A program made the position numbers and the translations under genes. The notes under the pieces were generated by a model. It had not been told where the DNA came from. It saw only the letters and a program-made list of their open reading frames with translations, and did no database searches. Positions 11,412 to 22,822 of a DNA stretch of 64,000 bases are shown in pieces. The stretch comes from Ehretia macrophylla. Lineage: Eukaryota > Streptophyta > Magnoliopsida > Boraginales > Ehretiaceae. Numbering within the stretch: the first letter of the stretch is position 1; every line of letters starts with the position of its first letter. The stretch is taken from positions 18,055,648 to 18,119,647 of the forward strand of contig CM075765.1 of NCBI GenBank assembly GCA_037974665.1, written 5' to 3'.

Positions 11412-13440
11412 GTGACAAATAATATCAAAAACTTTTAACCTATAGATCATGAAATGAAATAAATATTTATACGTACGTATACCCCTATAAATAAAATAAC
11501 TAAGAATCATCATTTTTTTATTTCTCGTTTGTCTTAGAGTAATAGAGAATCTCTCAAACGGTGGGTATTCTTGACATGCTCTGATACGTTGAACTAGATG
11601 TCAAATTCTAACATTCATGTTAATTCTTTTCGCATTTAGCTCCACGCAACAAGTTTATGTCATCTAGATTCGGCTTTAATTTTTTAAAAACAAATGAATC
11701 TTGGACTATTCGTGTGATAGACCAACATCTACACTGAGTACGAACATTAATTAATTATAAATTGTGCATATTATTAATTTTATCATAATTGTATTAATTA
11801 ATAATTTATAATTATTAATTTTATTCATAATATTATAATTTTATGAATATAAACCATTATGTTTCCGACTTAAAACTTACCTTTAGAGCTTCCCGTCCAT
11901 TCCACGTATACCCCCAAGTCTATAAATAGAAATCCTTAGCTTCCATGCATGTAACATTTTTAAAGTCAAGTCTGCGGAATGTTTTCGTTTCTGTCCAAAT
12001 CTGCAACCTATTTTAATCTTTGCTCTTCGACATATCTAACAAAGACAAAAATAAATAACTACAAAATGCCACACCAACTACTACCTTATCTTGTTACATG
12101 TATAGACATGAGTATTTAATGGTTCTTTAAAGAACACTATATGAAATTATGATGAATATTCATAGACATCTCAATGCGTCTGCATACATGCACAACAGAA
12201 ATGCAGGGACCCATCTGTCAAATGTAGTAGCTCCAAATCAGTTAATGAGTTTTAATTTGGTTTGCCGATGAAACGCCAAGAAAATATATATTTTTTATGT
12301 GTTGTTGTGTTCCATAAACAGAAGCATGCTTCATGGCATCAACTGGAATTTGCAGCAGTCTAGTAAGCAAAGTTTGTCACACCTCATTCATTCTGTTTCA
12401 TCGTTAATTTAGAACGAACTTCCTATTAAGGGGCCGCTCTTCACTCGGCATGGTCGGTGACTGTCCGAACCTCACACAAGGTGCGAGTCCCACACACATG
12501 GTGTTTACCTTGTTAAGTACTTATTGACTTTTCTAAAAGAAAAATATAACATTTTTTCTATCAATTTATGTGTATGAGCTTTAAATAGAATAAGAGAGTA
12601 GATATATTGAAGATGCTGTCGAGTAAATATATATATATAAAGATTTTAAGAAGGGAAAAAAATTATTTAACAATATCACCTCGAAAATATTTAAATTAAA
12701 GCAAAAAATCAAATGATAGCTCTTATATTGAGAATGATGAAATATTTTTCAGCTGCTATATTACAACTTGACCTGGACGGTCTTGTTGGATTACTCAAAT
12801 CATAAATGCTAGAATACTCTTTCAGACTGAAGCAAGTAAGCCATCTCCTATACCACTCCTAATCATTTTTTTATTATAGGGAGTGAAATTGGTTTTCCTA
12901 TTTTAGAGATCCCCCATGTCAGTTTTAATTTTGTACTATTATTTTTTAATTTTTTTTTTAATTTTATGTTTCAATATTTAAATTTTAAAAAATTCATGTT
13001 CTTTGTAATGATTATATTATCAATGGTAATATTTATTTTTCCTTTTGCTAGTACACCTTTAGCTAAGAAAAGATTATCAAAAGACTAGAATAATATTATA
13101 GAATTAGTCATCATGTTATTACAATTTTTAATATAAAAATTACTTTTTATTAAACCTAATGTATAAAGTTAAAATAAACATAAATTCAAATAAAACTAGA
13201 AGTATAATAATTATGACTTTTTTGCAATTAAAAATTAAACATGTAAACTATAAGACTATACAGTATTTTCACAATGCTTTGGCATATACATTAATGTTTT
13301 CCATTAGTTAATCTAAAAGGAGAATGAATCTACTCCTAAAGTTAAAATGTAATAAGCGAGATCCAATAATTGTAAATTATTAATACGAGTATAAAGAAAC
13401 AACTTAAACAATTCATAAATCATAAATATTAGATCCACGT
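11412..13440. other. AT-rich intergenic DNA
   Basis: I see no gene, long ORF or RNA gene in this stretch. It is very AT-rich. A GGTGCGAGTCCC motif near 12480 is mentioned among the rejected items. Confidence 0.5.
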
Positions 13441-13450
13441 TACGATGTTA

Positions 13451-13530
13451 TCAGATCAACCTCACCCAGTTGGTACACTGAACAATATAATCAGATCAAC
13501 CTCACCCAGTATTGGTACATTGAACAATGC
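13451..13530. repeat. 40-bp tandem duplication
   Basis: Two copies of a unit beginning TCAGATCAACCTCACCCAGT start at 13451 and 13491 and differ by a few bases. No coding potential is seen. Confidence 0.75.
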
Positions 13531-14010
13531 CGAAGTCAATGGATGATCTTGTGCACGCCCTATGAAGGGTCACACTCGCTTATGAAAGCTTCTAGCTAGG
13601 ACGTTGGACCATTTAGTTTCATGACCAATCATGCTTAGTGACATCAATATCAACCATTATATATATTTCATGCATTCACCTTCAGCAATTAAAGCTTTTT
13701 AAAACATTGCTCTTGCCCATACTTCTTGATCACCACATATTCAACCTATGAAATTTTCATTTTCCAGTTGGTGTTTACCATGTAGCTTTCAAATTAAGAG
13801 CATTTCTTCACAGACTTTTCAATAAGGATAGAGCATTCAAGTGGAATTCCAGCAGTAGACCATCTCTAGCTAGCTTACGTCCGTATCAGCGTCCGCGAAT
13901 CTGTCTTGGTAACTCGTCGAAAACTTTAATTCAGCATGGAGTGGTCATGTTATTGATCAAGTATTTGGTTGCAGAAAGAAATTGAAGAAAAGTATTCTTC
14001 TGTTTGGCCC

Positions 14011-14088
14011 GTAGCCGAACAGAAGACTTACCCTCATATCTTTCTGAGGGGGCTGAATCGCCGTAGCCGAACAGAAGACTTACCCTCC
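14011..14088. repeat. Short duplicated block, period 52
   Basis: GTAGCCGAACAGAAGACTTA occurs at 14011 and again at 14063, each followed by CCCTC. It lies within a 111-codon minus-strand ORF (13931-14266) that resembles nothing I know, so a gene is not supported. Confidence 0.7.
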
Positions 14089-14790
14089 ATGTTATATAGC
14101 CTATTTCATCCGAAAAAGTAGACACTAATTTCCTTTTGGACGAAAGCCATTGAAACTTTATATGTAAATTTGTGCATTTTGGAATATTGACAACAGGAAA
14201 GTAGAGTTTTAGTTTGTGTGATGTGTGTGAAGAATGGTTGATTTTTTGTGTATTGTAAATAGGCAAAAATATATATATTTAGGATTTTTTCTTCTTTACA
14301 TTTATTTGTTGTATACTTAATTGTTGCCGAAGATTGAAAACTCTTTTGATATATATATATATGTATGTATACCCTTTCTAAGTAATAAAAATTAAGCTGG
14401 GACTTTATTTTGCTTTGCTGATTTCACAATGTGCGCCGGCGCATACATGCATATTGCTGAAACTATATATGCAGTTAATCACTAAAACAGAACGGATTAT
14501 GATCCTCATCTAACTAATAATTTATTCTAACATTTTAACTTTAATAATAGTCATTCATTTACTTTTCAAATTATAAAAATAAGGGAGAAAATACTTTTAT
14601 TGGGTGAATGAATGGCTGAGATAATAATTCATTAGTTAAGAGAGGCCAATAGTCTTCCATTAATCCTGGAACTTTTTTTTAATGTTAGAATTGATACAGA
14701 TTTTTTTATTCCTGGTAGTTATGACGCGCTATGGAAAGTCCACCGTACGGGGGACCAAGTGTATCTGGACCAAGTATAATTACCATATTA

Positions 14791-15113
14791 AAGTATTTTT
14801 AATGGGGCTTTAAAAATATAATTATTCATAAAAATTTATTATTTTTAATAATTTTTAGAGATACGAATCTCTATTTTAACTCAAATCTCTAATGGAACCT
14901 ACCACTTTTTAGAAATTTGAGTTAAAATAGAGACTCAATTTACTTTTTTTACACCAAATTTAAAGACTCAATCATTTTGGTATAAATCTCTAAATAGTGG
15001 TGGGTCTCATTAAAGATTTAAATTAAAATAAAGATTCGAATCTCTAAAAATTATTAAAAATAATAAGTTTTTATAAATAATTATAGTTTTAGAACCCCAT
15101 TAAAAATACCCTT
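14791..15113. mobile_element. Hairpin MITE, near-perfect inverted repeat
   Basis: The two halves are inverted copies over about 130 bp each. The left end reads GTATTTTTAATGGGGCTTTA and the reverse complement of the right end reads GTATTTTTAATGGGGTTCTA. ATTA flanks both ends and could be the target duplication. It has no coding capacity, so it would need a transposase in trans. The ends resemble those of the element at 43955-44480. The superfamily is not certain. Confidence 0.7.
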
Positions 15114-16500
15114 ATTAAGTTCAACCGCTAGAATTGTTCGGAACCCAAAAATCATTCCGACTGAGAATAAAATGTTTTTCTTTGTTTCGTCTATATCTAG
15201 AGAAATGGATTAGCATCCTAGCTAGTGATGACACCAAAGTTAGTGGACCACGATGACAGCTAAGTCTTTCAACATAACATCTCATTTCGAAACATGGCAG
15301 TTTTCAAAAATTTCATTAATTAAAGTCATAACAAAATTAGAAGAAGAAAATTTATACATAGAGCACATGGAGAACATAAGCAAGGCGGCTGTGCTATTCA
15401 ATGCAGTGTACAATGCTATCCTTGAGCCCAGAGTTTATGAAGTAAAATTAACCAGAAATTAGATCAGCAATTAAAACTTCTCCAGATATATATATATATA
15501 TATATATAGGCATGTGAAGTACTCCTGCAACAACTTCAATGAAAAGATAATGTGTTCGTGTCCTTGTAAACGAAAATTTCATGTGTTTATGTCCTTGTGA
15601 ACATCTATCATCGACGTACCCTGACATGAGCATCTTCATGTAATTAGGTGATCCTTTTAACGTGGTCCTGTGCACGAAACAAGTGAGTTTAGTTTCTTTA
15701 TAATGATAAGGGTGAACAGCAAAAAAAATTTGTCTAAAGTGTAAAATATCCGTATCTTAATTCTTAAAACTCACTTATAATTCCCGTGTAGTTTCTAAAA
15801 TGACGCTTACGTTTCCATTGCCACATTTTCAAAGAGGTATTTAGCTTAGTTTCAAAAACTATTAGATGATTATGAGAGGGTTCTAAAATACAAGGGAGCG
15901 TTTTGTAATTTCAACAAATTACAGCAGGGTTTGGTGTTGTTCATCATAATGATAATGCAGAATTTAGGGTTAATTTGCGTGAGCGAGTTTTAGGGTTAAT
16001 ATGAAAAGCATATACTAGTTGAGTCTGTGGCGTGTTGGCCCCTTATCTTTCTCCTTTGCTGGACGCTTTGGCAACAATCTACACAGGGTTGTGTACGATT
16101 TTCATATGGGTGTGGCCCATTGTTAAAACCCTTGGTACAAAAGGCTAACGTGAGTGTGTGTATTGAGGACCAGGTGTGATTGAATTACTATTCCAAATTG
16201 GAAAAAAGAAATACGGTGAAAATGTGGGTCAAACTACACCATAAGTTTTCATTTTCTGAATGTAAGTGGAGCCAAGTAGAACTTGTTGGGCAAGTGATCA
16301 TGAAATGCAAGAATAGAGCTCGAGTTTGAGTCAAATGAAAAAAAAGTTGGACTTGACCACATCAGCTTGTCAACACATTGAATTTTTTTTTTTTTTATAC
16401 TAATCAAGCAAATGTGTGTATTTCAAAATAGAAAAAATGTACAAAGTATTTTTACAAAACAAGTAATCAAAGGTATCACGGTGGGTCAAGGAAAAAAAGA
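15114..16500. other. Intergenic DNA with an AT microsatellite
   Basis: An (AT)n run lies near 15486-15508. A 69-codon plus-strand ORF (15253-15462) and a 75-codon minus-strand ORF match nothing I recognise and are probably chance. Nothing else is seen. Confidence 0.5.
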
Positions 16501-16510
16501 GGGAAATATT

Positions 16511-16675
16511 AGTTGTGCCCGGGAGCTAAAAGACTGTGCCCTGGTACAAAGAGGTGCAGTTAAGACTACGCTAGAGCACTGAAAGATTGTGTGCGACCAC
16601 AAACAGTTACAGTTAAGGCTGCACTAATCAGCACTTGGGCGCTGGAAAATTGCTCCCGAGCGCTGACGGTGAATT
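16511..16675. repeat. Imperfect tandem repeat, about 54-63 bp units
   Basis: Three diverged units begin CTAAAAGACTGTGCCC, CTGAAAGATTGTGTGC and CTGGAAAATTGCTCCC and share an interior with CAGTTAAG(A/G)CT. The block is more GC-rich than its surroundings. Origin unknown. Confidence 0.55.
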
Positions 16676-17869
16676 TACGTAACTATAAACTCAATTCTTC
16701 TCCTTAAAAAAAAAAATTGAAAAAAAAAAAAAACACACACACACACACTTGGCTCTTTACCCCATTACTTATTCCATACTTTTCTCCTTGAAAAAATAAA
16801 ACTCGGCTCATCACCCCATTCAAATATTTCCCCAAATTTGTCATCGTATATGTGCAAAAGTCTTATTTATCATATTCAAAATTGTAAGGAGATTAAAATA
16901 TTTGAAAGTAGAAATTGTAAATTGCACATTTAACAACCTTCATTTTTTTTTTTTAATTGATTACCTTCGGATGATAGACCTCTAACTTCGGCCTTCTTCT
17001 ATTACCTTATTCATTGGTCGTCAGTGCGTTCTAATCACGTACAATTTGGAAAAAAATAAAATAAACGTGTTAATCACGTAAGTTTTTCATCAAATTTTTA
17101 ACGAAATCACTAAGAAGGACTAATGGTATCACTTGAATAAAAAATAAAGAATTGAAATGTATCACTTTTCAAGATAAGTAACCATTTTATCAATCATATT
17201 AAAGATAGAGGACCAAAATTGATATTAACTCTATTTCTTTTAAATCCTAAATTGGCACCTCCGACTATCATTTATGTTAAGAAATAACAAAAAAATTATC
17301 AAATGTGAAAAGATTAATCATATGATGCATTGTTCTTCTGATTTGACGGATAAACAATGAAAAAGATCAATTTGAGGACTTCTTGAGGTTATTGTAGACG
17401 CATAATGCGGCACAATAAAAACTACCATCCAATACTTCATATATAGTTTTTATGTGCCTAACAAGTGTTAATTCATGTATTCAAGCATACACTCACGTGC
17501 TTTGAATATCATATAAGTTTAACTCTCATGTAAAATAAAAGGTATCTTTACATTTTTTTTGAAAGAAAGTAGAGATACGCTTTTAATAGCCTAAACACAA
17601 GAAAATTATTATTATTATTACAAACCAATTTGTCGAAGAAAAACGGTGAAGGAAAATACTCGCCTGTGAAAGCTATGAAATCCACTATAGCCCAAGAAGA
17701 ACTTATCTATCACTAGCCAGCAGACGTGGCCCAAACTAGAATTCAGTTCTATTGGCCTGAAGTAGCTATATAGGCCTTAAAAAGAAAATGTCTTTCACAA
17801 TCAATTTTGTGGTTCAAGTCTCCAAATAAAAACAACTGCCAATCAAATCGTTCATATAAAAATCCAAGA
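16676..17869. other. AT-rich intergenic DNA
   Basis: A short CA repeat lies near 16733-16748 and poly-T/poly-A tracts are common. I see no gene. Confidence 0.5.
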
Positions 17870-17871
17870 TT

Positions 17872-18240
17872 TGCTTAGGTTGACTCCAATAAGTGCCTTA
17901 AAAGAGTAAAATCTCTATATGTAAAGAAGTTATTAAAGATTTTGATCTCCAATAACTTCTTTACAGATTCTCTATTTTGTAGAGAATTCCTATAACCAAT
18001 ATTCAGCATCTCTAGATGCTGAAATAATTTCTTACTCATTCCCTAAACTCATCTGACACAAAAAAAAAAAGATTAATTAAATGTAGAGAAGCTGTTAGAG
18101 TGAAACTGAAATAAGGATTCCCTAAAATAAGAGATTGATTAAATGTAGGGAAGTTGTTGGAGTGAAACTCATATAGGAAATCTCTAGATGTAGAGAATTT
18201 GTCCAAAATCTCTACATGTAGGGAAAAAAATAAAAAAATT
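17872..18240. mobile_element. MITE-like hairpin region with an internal duplication
   Basis: A perfect 14-bp stem (GTAAAGAAGTTATT at 17921-17934, its complement at 17951-17964) has a 16-base loop. Further right, two copies of a unit of about 61 bp beginning AGATT(A/G)ATTAAATGTAG start near 18070 and 18131. CTCTA(C/G)ATGTAGAG-type motifs recur. This suggests a degraded hairpin MITE; ends and target duplication are not resolved. Confidence 0.45.
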
Positions 18241-18410
18241 GTTTGAACTAGCCTTGTGTATTCTTCTTTTTTCATGTTCGCTTCTATGTTGTGCAAATTT
18301 TTAGATCCCGTATATGCAACTTTTCTCGCCCACTCTTAATGCTGTTAAAGAAAAATAGTAGAGGTAAGGCATCCCCTCATTAGATTAATTTATAATTCGA
18401 CTTAACCTCC

Positions 18411-18413
<3 letters not shown>

Positions 18414-18453
<40 letters not shown>
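18414..18453. repeat. (AT)20 microsatellite
   Basis: An uninterrupted AT dinucleotide run of 40 bases. Confidence 0.95.
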
Positions 18454-18845
18454 CTTTAGTGGCTCAAATTCAGACACTCGTGCACAACCTGCTGCTTTTT
18501 TTGTTCTTCCCTTGCCTTACCATTGGACATTTTTTGGCAAGCCTTCTGATAGGTTCAGTGATGAAAGCCTTAATATTGTTTTGATAGGTATATACTTTTT
18601 CATTTTACAATTAAACCTGATTTTATTACTGCAAATATTCAAAGTTATTTGAAGATATTTTCTGATATCATGCCAGGGCTGGATTCAATTGTAAAAGGTT
18701 GGATTTGTATCCAGCATCCGAACATGTTCGACAATCATATTTGTGGAGTCTACACATGCAGCAAATTAGACGCTTCTTCTCTCATGCAAAAGAATACATC
18801 AAATTTTAGATGTTCAATATTTTACATCTTAAGAAAAATGCTTGT

Positions 18846-19322
18846 TGTCGAGGTTGGGAATCTCGCAGTTGAGGTTGAATGGCTACACCCGCCGAGCTGG
18901 ATTTCTGGGTTGGCTACCTGACCTGGATTTTCGGGTCGGCTGCTGGACCTGCACAAGAAAAAGGAAGCAAAAGACGGGGTGATGACCCAGATTTTCCCCT
19001 CAAGCGTGTGAATGATTAGTATGTCCGAGCCGGAAGAGTAGCTAAGAGCATTTAATGACAAGTTACCTCATAAATGAAGGGGTGAAGCTCTATTTATACT
19101 AAACTCAGATCTGACAGCATTTAATGCAGCGTAGCTTTATGTCCCATCAAGGCTTTATGTCCTATCAGAACAGCTGGCTCGCAAGTCGGGGTTTTTCTGG
19201 GTCGAGGTAAGGTCGGATCAGCATCCAGGTTGGGCATTAGCTGAATACGCTGGCCTTGACTTGGGTTGGCCGGCCTTAGCTTGGTGCAGGTACCTTACCT
19301 CAGCTCGGGGCCCTCTCGTCAA
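18846..19322 (-). repeat. 3' LTR of Tat copy A (about 477 bp)
   Basis: In plus orientation it runs from TGTCGAGGTTGGGAATCTCG to CCCTCTCGTCAA. The adjacent C-rich block (19323-19337) reads as a G-rich polypurine tract on the minus strand, directly before the LTR, as expected for a 3' LTR. The minus-strand TATA box is at 19091-19098. Confidence 0.88.
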
Positions 19323-19516
19323 TCCCCTCCCCCCCTAAGTCGAGATCGAGAGGGTGAGATCTAGATTTGGGAATTGTTCCCGAGCTGGAGATGCCCAACC
19401 CCAATAGAGAGAATGGCCACATCAGCGGTGCATGCTCTTCGGATGGTTGACACGTCACTTGGCAATTATGACGAGATACGATGTTTGGGATTCCCGAGAC
19501 GGTTACGGGAGTTGCC

Positions 19517-19525
19517 TATAAATAG
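19517..19525 (+). promoter_or_regulatory. Plus-strand TATA box for the antisense accessory gene of Tat copy A
   Basis: TATAAATAG lies in GTTGCCTATAAATAGGG, about 195 bp inside the element from the 3' LTR and about 258 bp before the candidate ATG at 19775. The same box, in the same place, is at 55281-55288 in copy C. It faces away from the LTR promoter, so the accessory gene appears to have its own start site. Confidence 0.65.
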
Positions 19526-19774
19526 GGTCCTGAAGTTCGATATTCATTTCACACTTTGATCACAAAATTTGGAGCTTTCAGGTCGGCAACTAAGGTGGTC
19601 GGACATTTTTAGCTCAGCAAGCAATCTTCTCGGTGTGTTCAGCTCGGGATCCATTAGCTCGGAGCCAATTAGGTCGGAGCCAATTAGATCGGGTCATCTT
19701 CCACAACTAGAGCAGTAGGTACGTCCCGACTCCTTTTAGATATTCCTGTACATATATTTTAATTTGTAGACAGG

Positions 19775-20990
19775 ATGGGGAGGTCAGAATAGGAAGATTC
19801 CCAAGTGATGGAGGTGAGATCTTATAAAGGGGACGAGAATCCGTCTAGCTCGGAGTCCACCTCGGACGGAGGTCACGGTGATAACAGCACCGGTATGTCT
19901 CAAGGGTCAGCTCAGCAATCTGGGCTCAGGGATAGTGATGATGATTGCCAAGTTATCGGCATTAGGCAGGTGCAGGAGGAGACTGAGGAGAATCCTTTGG
20001 TTGACCTGGGAGAAGTGGGAGATAAAGAAGATGGGTCACTTCTAAACCGGTTGGAGGGGGTCGAGATACCACAGGAGTACTTAGCTAGAGCCTCCACGGC
20101 GGAGCCAATTGAAGCAGTCTCGGTGAGGGCAGTCCTACCCCAGAGCTCGGCTACAGCTAGCGTTTCTTCAGCTAGGGGGAAGATGATCAAGCAGTCGTTT
20201 GCCTGTTGTAAGCGTGAGTGCCATTCTACTGTGCAGATGGACAACGCCAGGCTGAGGAATTGGTTGGTGGACCAACATCACAAGTTGAAGGTTCCGAGTC
20301 GGCACAAATCCGCTTGCTATCCTCCACCTGACCACTTCACTATCTACGACCTCGCCTTCGATGTCATCCGGCTTCTACTTCCCGACTTCATCGACGTCAT
20401 TTTGAACTACTTTGAGCTTAGCCCAGGTCAGATGTCACCCAAAGGTTGGGCCATAGTGGTGGCGTTTTATATATTCTGCATCGAGAAGAAAGTAGAGCCG
20501 ACCCTACGGCAGTTTAGGCAGTTCTTTCTGTGCAAGCCCAACCCGAAGCAGCCAAGTTTCATTTCGCAACTCAGGCCAGTAATGCCATATTCACCAAGCG
20601 GCACTCCTCCAACAAAGGTTGGCACAACGACTACTATTGGGTTGAGCCGGCTGTGAACCCGGGGTGCAGAGTGGATTGGAATCCTTCTTTAAAGAAAAAT
20701 GTGAACGACAACCCCAAGCTTTCAGAGTCAGAACTCGTCGAGGTCGGGGTACTAAGACCTGAACCGAGAATGCTCATAAATATTGATAGCGTGCTCAGGT
20801 TGGATAAGATCGGGAAATCAAGGTTATTCGAGAGGGAACCCGACCTCGCAAAGAATCATCCCCATTTACTTCCCGAGCCTGAAGGGGATGCGGAATCCAG
20901 TCCAGAAGAGGGTCAGTTCGCAGGATCAATGCCCGACCTCCCTGTCTCCTTGTCTACCGTTGTTCTTTTAAGTTTATATTTAGTCATTTC
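19775..20990 (+). other. Tat accessory (antisense) gene block, PF04195-like domain, copy A
   Basis: The plus strand, opposite to gag-pol, encodes an acidic Ser/Asp-rich N-terminus (SSSESTSD, DSDDDCQVIG) followed by a conserved domain with HFTIYDLAFDVIRLLLPDF and ELSPGQMSPKGWAIVVAFY. This resembles the plant putative gypsy type transposon family (Transposase_28, PF04195), which is known from extra ORFs of Tat-lineage elements. No catalytic motif is visible and the function is unknown. This copy is broken. The related block in copy C begins at 55523, just after the same CAGGATGGGGAGGTC context. Family naming is from memory and unverified. Confidence 0.7.
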
Positions 20991-21019
20991 TCACCTCTCT
21001 TTCCTTTGTTTTTTGCGGA

Positions 21020-22094
21020 CATGACTGATACTGGAAAGCTCGCTTCTGCCCAGAGAAAAATGAGAGGGGTTGAGGCCAGCGGCGACGACTCGGCTCGGTC
21101 CGGCTTTGGCCCCGCCGCTTCTCAAGAACAGAGGCAGCGGTTCAGCAGCCAAGATCGAGAGGTCGGCACCGAGGTGACTTCCAAGGGGACCTCAGAGTCT
21201 CCACTGCCCAAAAGGTCGAGCTCGGGCGTGGTGATGTTGGAGCGCTCGGCAACCTGTCCTGACAACAGGAAGCTGCGTCGGGCAGAACATTCAGGGAAAG
21301 GCAAGGCTGCGAGGTGATCCCTCCCAACAAGGATTTTATGGAGGCTGCCAAGGTGGCCCGCGACCCTAAGCTCTCACTCGACTTGAGGATGGCCGTCATC
21401 ACGGTAAGTTGTACTCGATTACGTGTATTGTGAGGTCTGTCGGCTTAGCTGACCGTGTCTGTTACCCTTTGTGCAGGCAGAGTCCCATGTTCTTTCAATA
21501 CTTAGCCTCATCACCAAAGTCCAGGCCTACTGCGTCGAGCTCGAGCAGCGATGTACTGATGCCCGAGCCGAGCTCGAGTCCCAAAGGGAGGAGGCCTCCA
21601 AAAGATACAAGGAGGATGCTGCGGAGGTCGACCGGTTAAAGAAAGAGCTTCGGACGAAAGAATCCCGACACCAGGCTGCAACCAAGGATGTAGAACGCTA
21701 CAAGAATGATGTCCGCAAGGCCAAGGTGAAGTTTCAGGAACTACTCGACCGGGTCGGAGTAAACGGAGAGAAGGCGGTAGAGGCCTTCAAGTCTAGCGAC
21801 GCAGCGGTAAGCTGGGTAAAGAGCGAGGGCAGGATCATGGCCAAGTACGCTGAGCTGGAATATTACTTCCGAGGCCAGGTCACCGCTCGGGAGCGAGCAA
21901 AGACCTTTCTTCTCTTCTCCAAGAATGATTACATCGAAATCTTGGAGACCCTTCCGCCAGAATTTTGGGAGGTTCCTGAGCTTCCAGCCGACCTCAAGTC
22001 CCAAGCCCAAGAGGTGATGGACTTTGTCAAGAAGGGCATGGACTAGGTTGGGGATGAAGCTGACGCTGCTGCCACTGGCCCTGCAACTAAATAA
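21020..22094 (+). other. Tat accessory gene block, coiled-coil part, copy A
   Basis: The plus strand downstream of the PF04195-like block encodes a charged Ser/Arg/Lys-rich stretch and then a long predicted coiled coil (for example CVELEQRCTDARAELESQRE and EVDRLKKELRTKESRHQAAT). It ends in a conserved C-terminus with KYAELEYYFRGQV and FSKNDYIEILE near 21840-22046. The same organisation is present in copy C (62.6-63.4 kb). A coiled coil suggests self-association or a structural role; that is inference. Confidence 0.65.
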
Positions 22095-22822
22095 CTTTTG
22101 TAATTTGCCCAGGTCGGGCTTTTATAATTTGTACTTTCTAAATATCAATGAAATGAACGCTTTTTTCTAGCTTTATTTGTGTTTTATCCGAGTTTATACA
22201 AGTGTACTTTTCCCTTCGCATATTTCCTCAAGTAAGTGGGGTCGGACTAACATAATGGACTTTTCAAACTTAAGTAATTGATTGTTAAGAATTGAGCTAG
22301 ACGGGATTAATGATTTATCATCCTAATCCGAGTTGGTTAACTGGGCAACCATATAATTGTTGCCAACCTGGACTCGTCAGTCCGATTTAAAATTGGTCAA
22401 ACTAATGTTGACAAATGTTGAGCTTGAGTTTAGACCCAAACTAATATACCGACCTAGAGCCGGCTAAACCGAGTTAGATACTAACCCAAACTGGTAAAGT
22501 GAATCAAATTATTATTGATTATACCCGAGTTGAAACCTTGTCCAAGTTGATTTACTTGGTCTTTTTTCTCGTGATTAAGCGTGGCCACCGTGTTAATTCG
22601 AGTTTGAGATAGCTGAATAGCTAAGATGCTTGGGCCCGGGTCGGGCTTTGCACTTGTTTACAAAACACATTGTATTGAATTTGTACATGGAATACTTGGG
22701 CTTGGGAGCCAATTACAGGTAGAGTTTCGGCTTGGGGCCTCTATAGAAGATCTTTTGGCTCGGGGGCCATTACAAAAGATTTCAGCTCGGGGGCCGTTAC
22801 AAGAAATTTCGGCTCGAGGCAG
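22095..22822. other. Tat non-coding spacer between accessory gene and integrase
   Basis: This stretch carries a repeated short theme of CTCGGGGGCC/GGCTCGAGG type near 22730-22820. It matches 63420-64000 of copy C, so it belongs to the element. No gene is seen. Confidence 0.6.

Noticed and set aside
12430-12510. GGTGCGAGTCCC near 12480 as a tRNA or SINE B box
   Set aside because: One mismatch to the B-box core, no convincing A box at the right distance, no cloverleaf and no SINE-type tail with duplication.
13931-14266. 111-codon minus-strand ORF
   Set aside because: Overlaps a local duplication, no recognisable domain, AT-rich surroundings; likely chance.
15253-15462. 69-codon plus-strand ORF
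   Set aside because: No family resemblance and no neighbouring exons.
19719-19773. GT...AG gap before the accessory gene ATG as a leader intron
   Set aside because: About 55 bp (53 bp in copy C), shorter than usual for plant introns; not supported.
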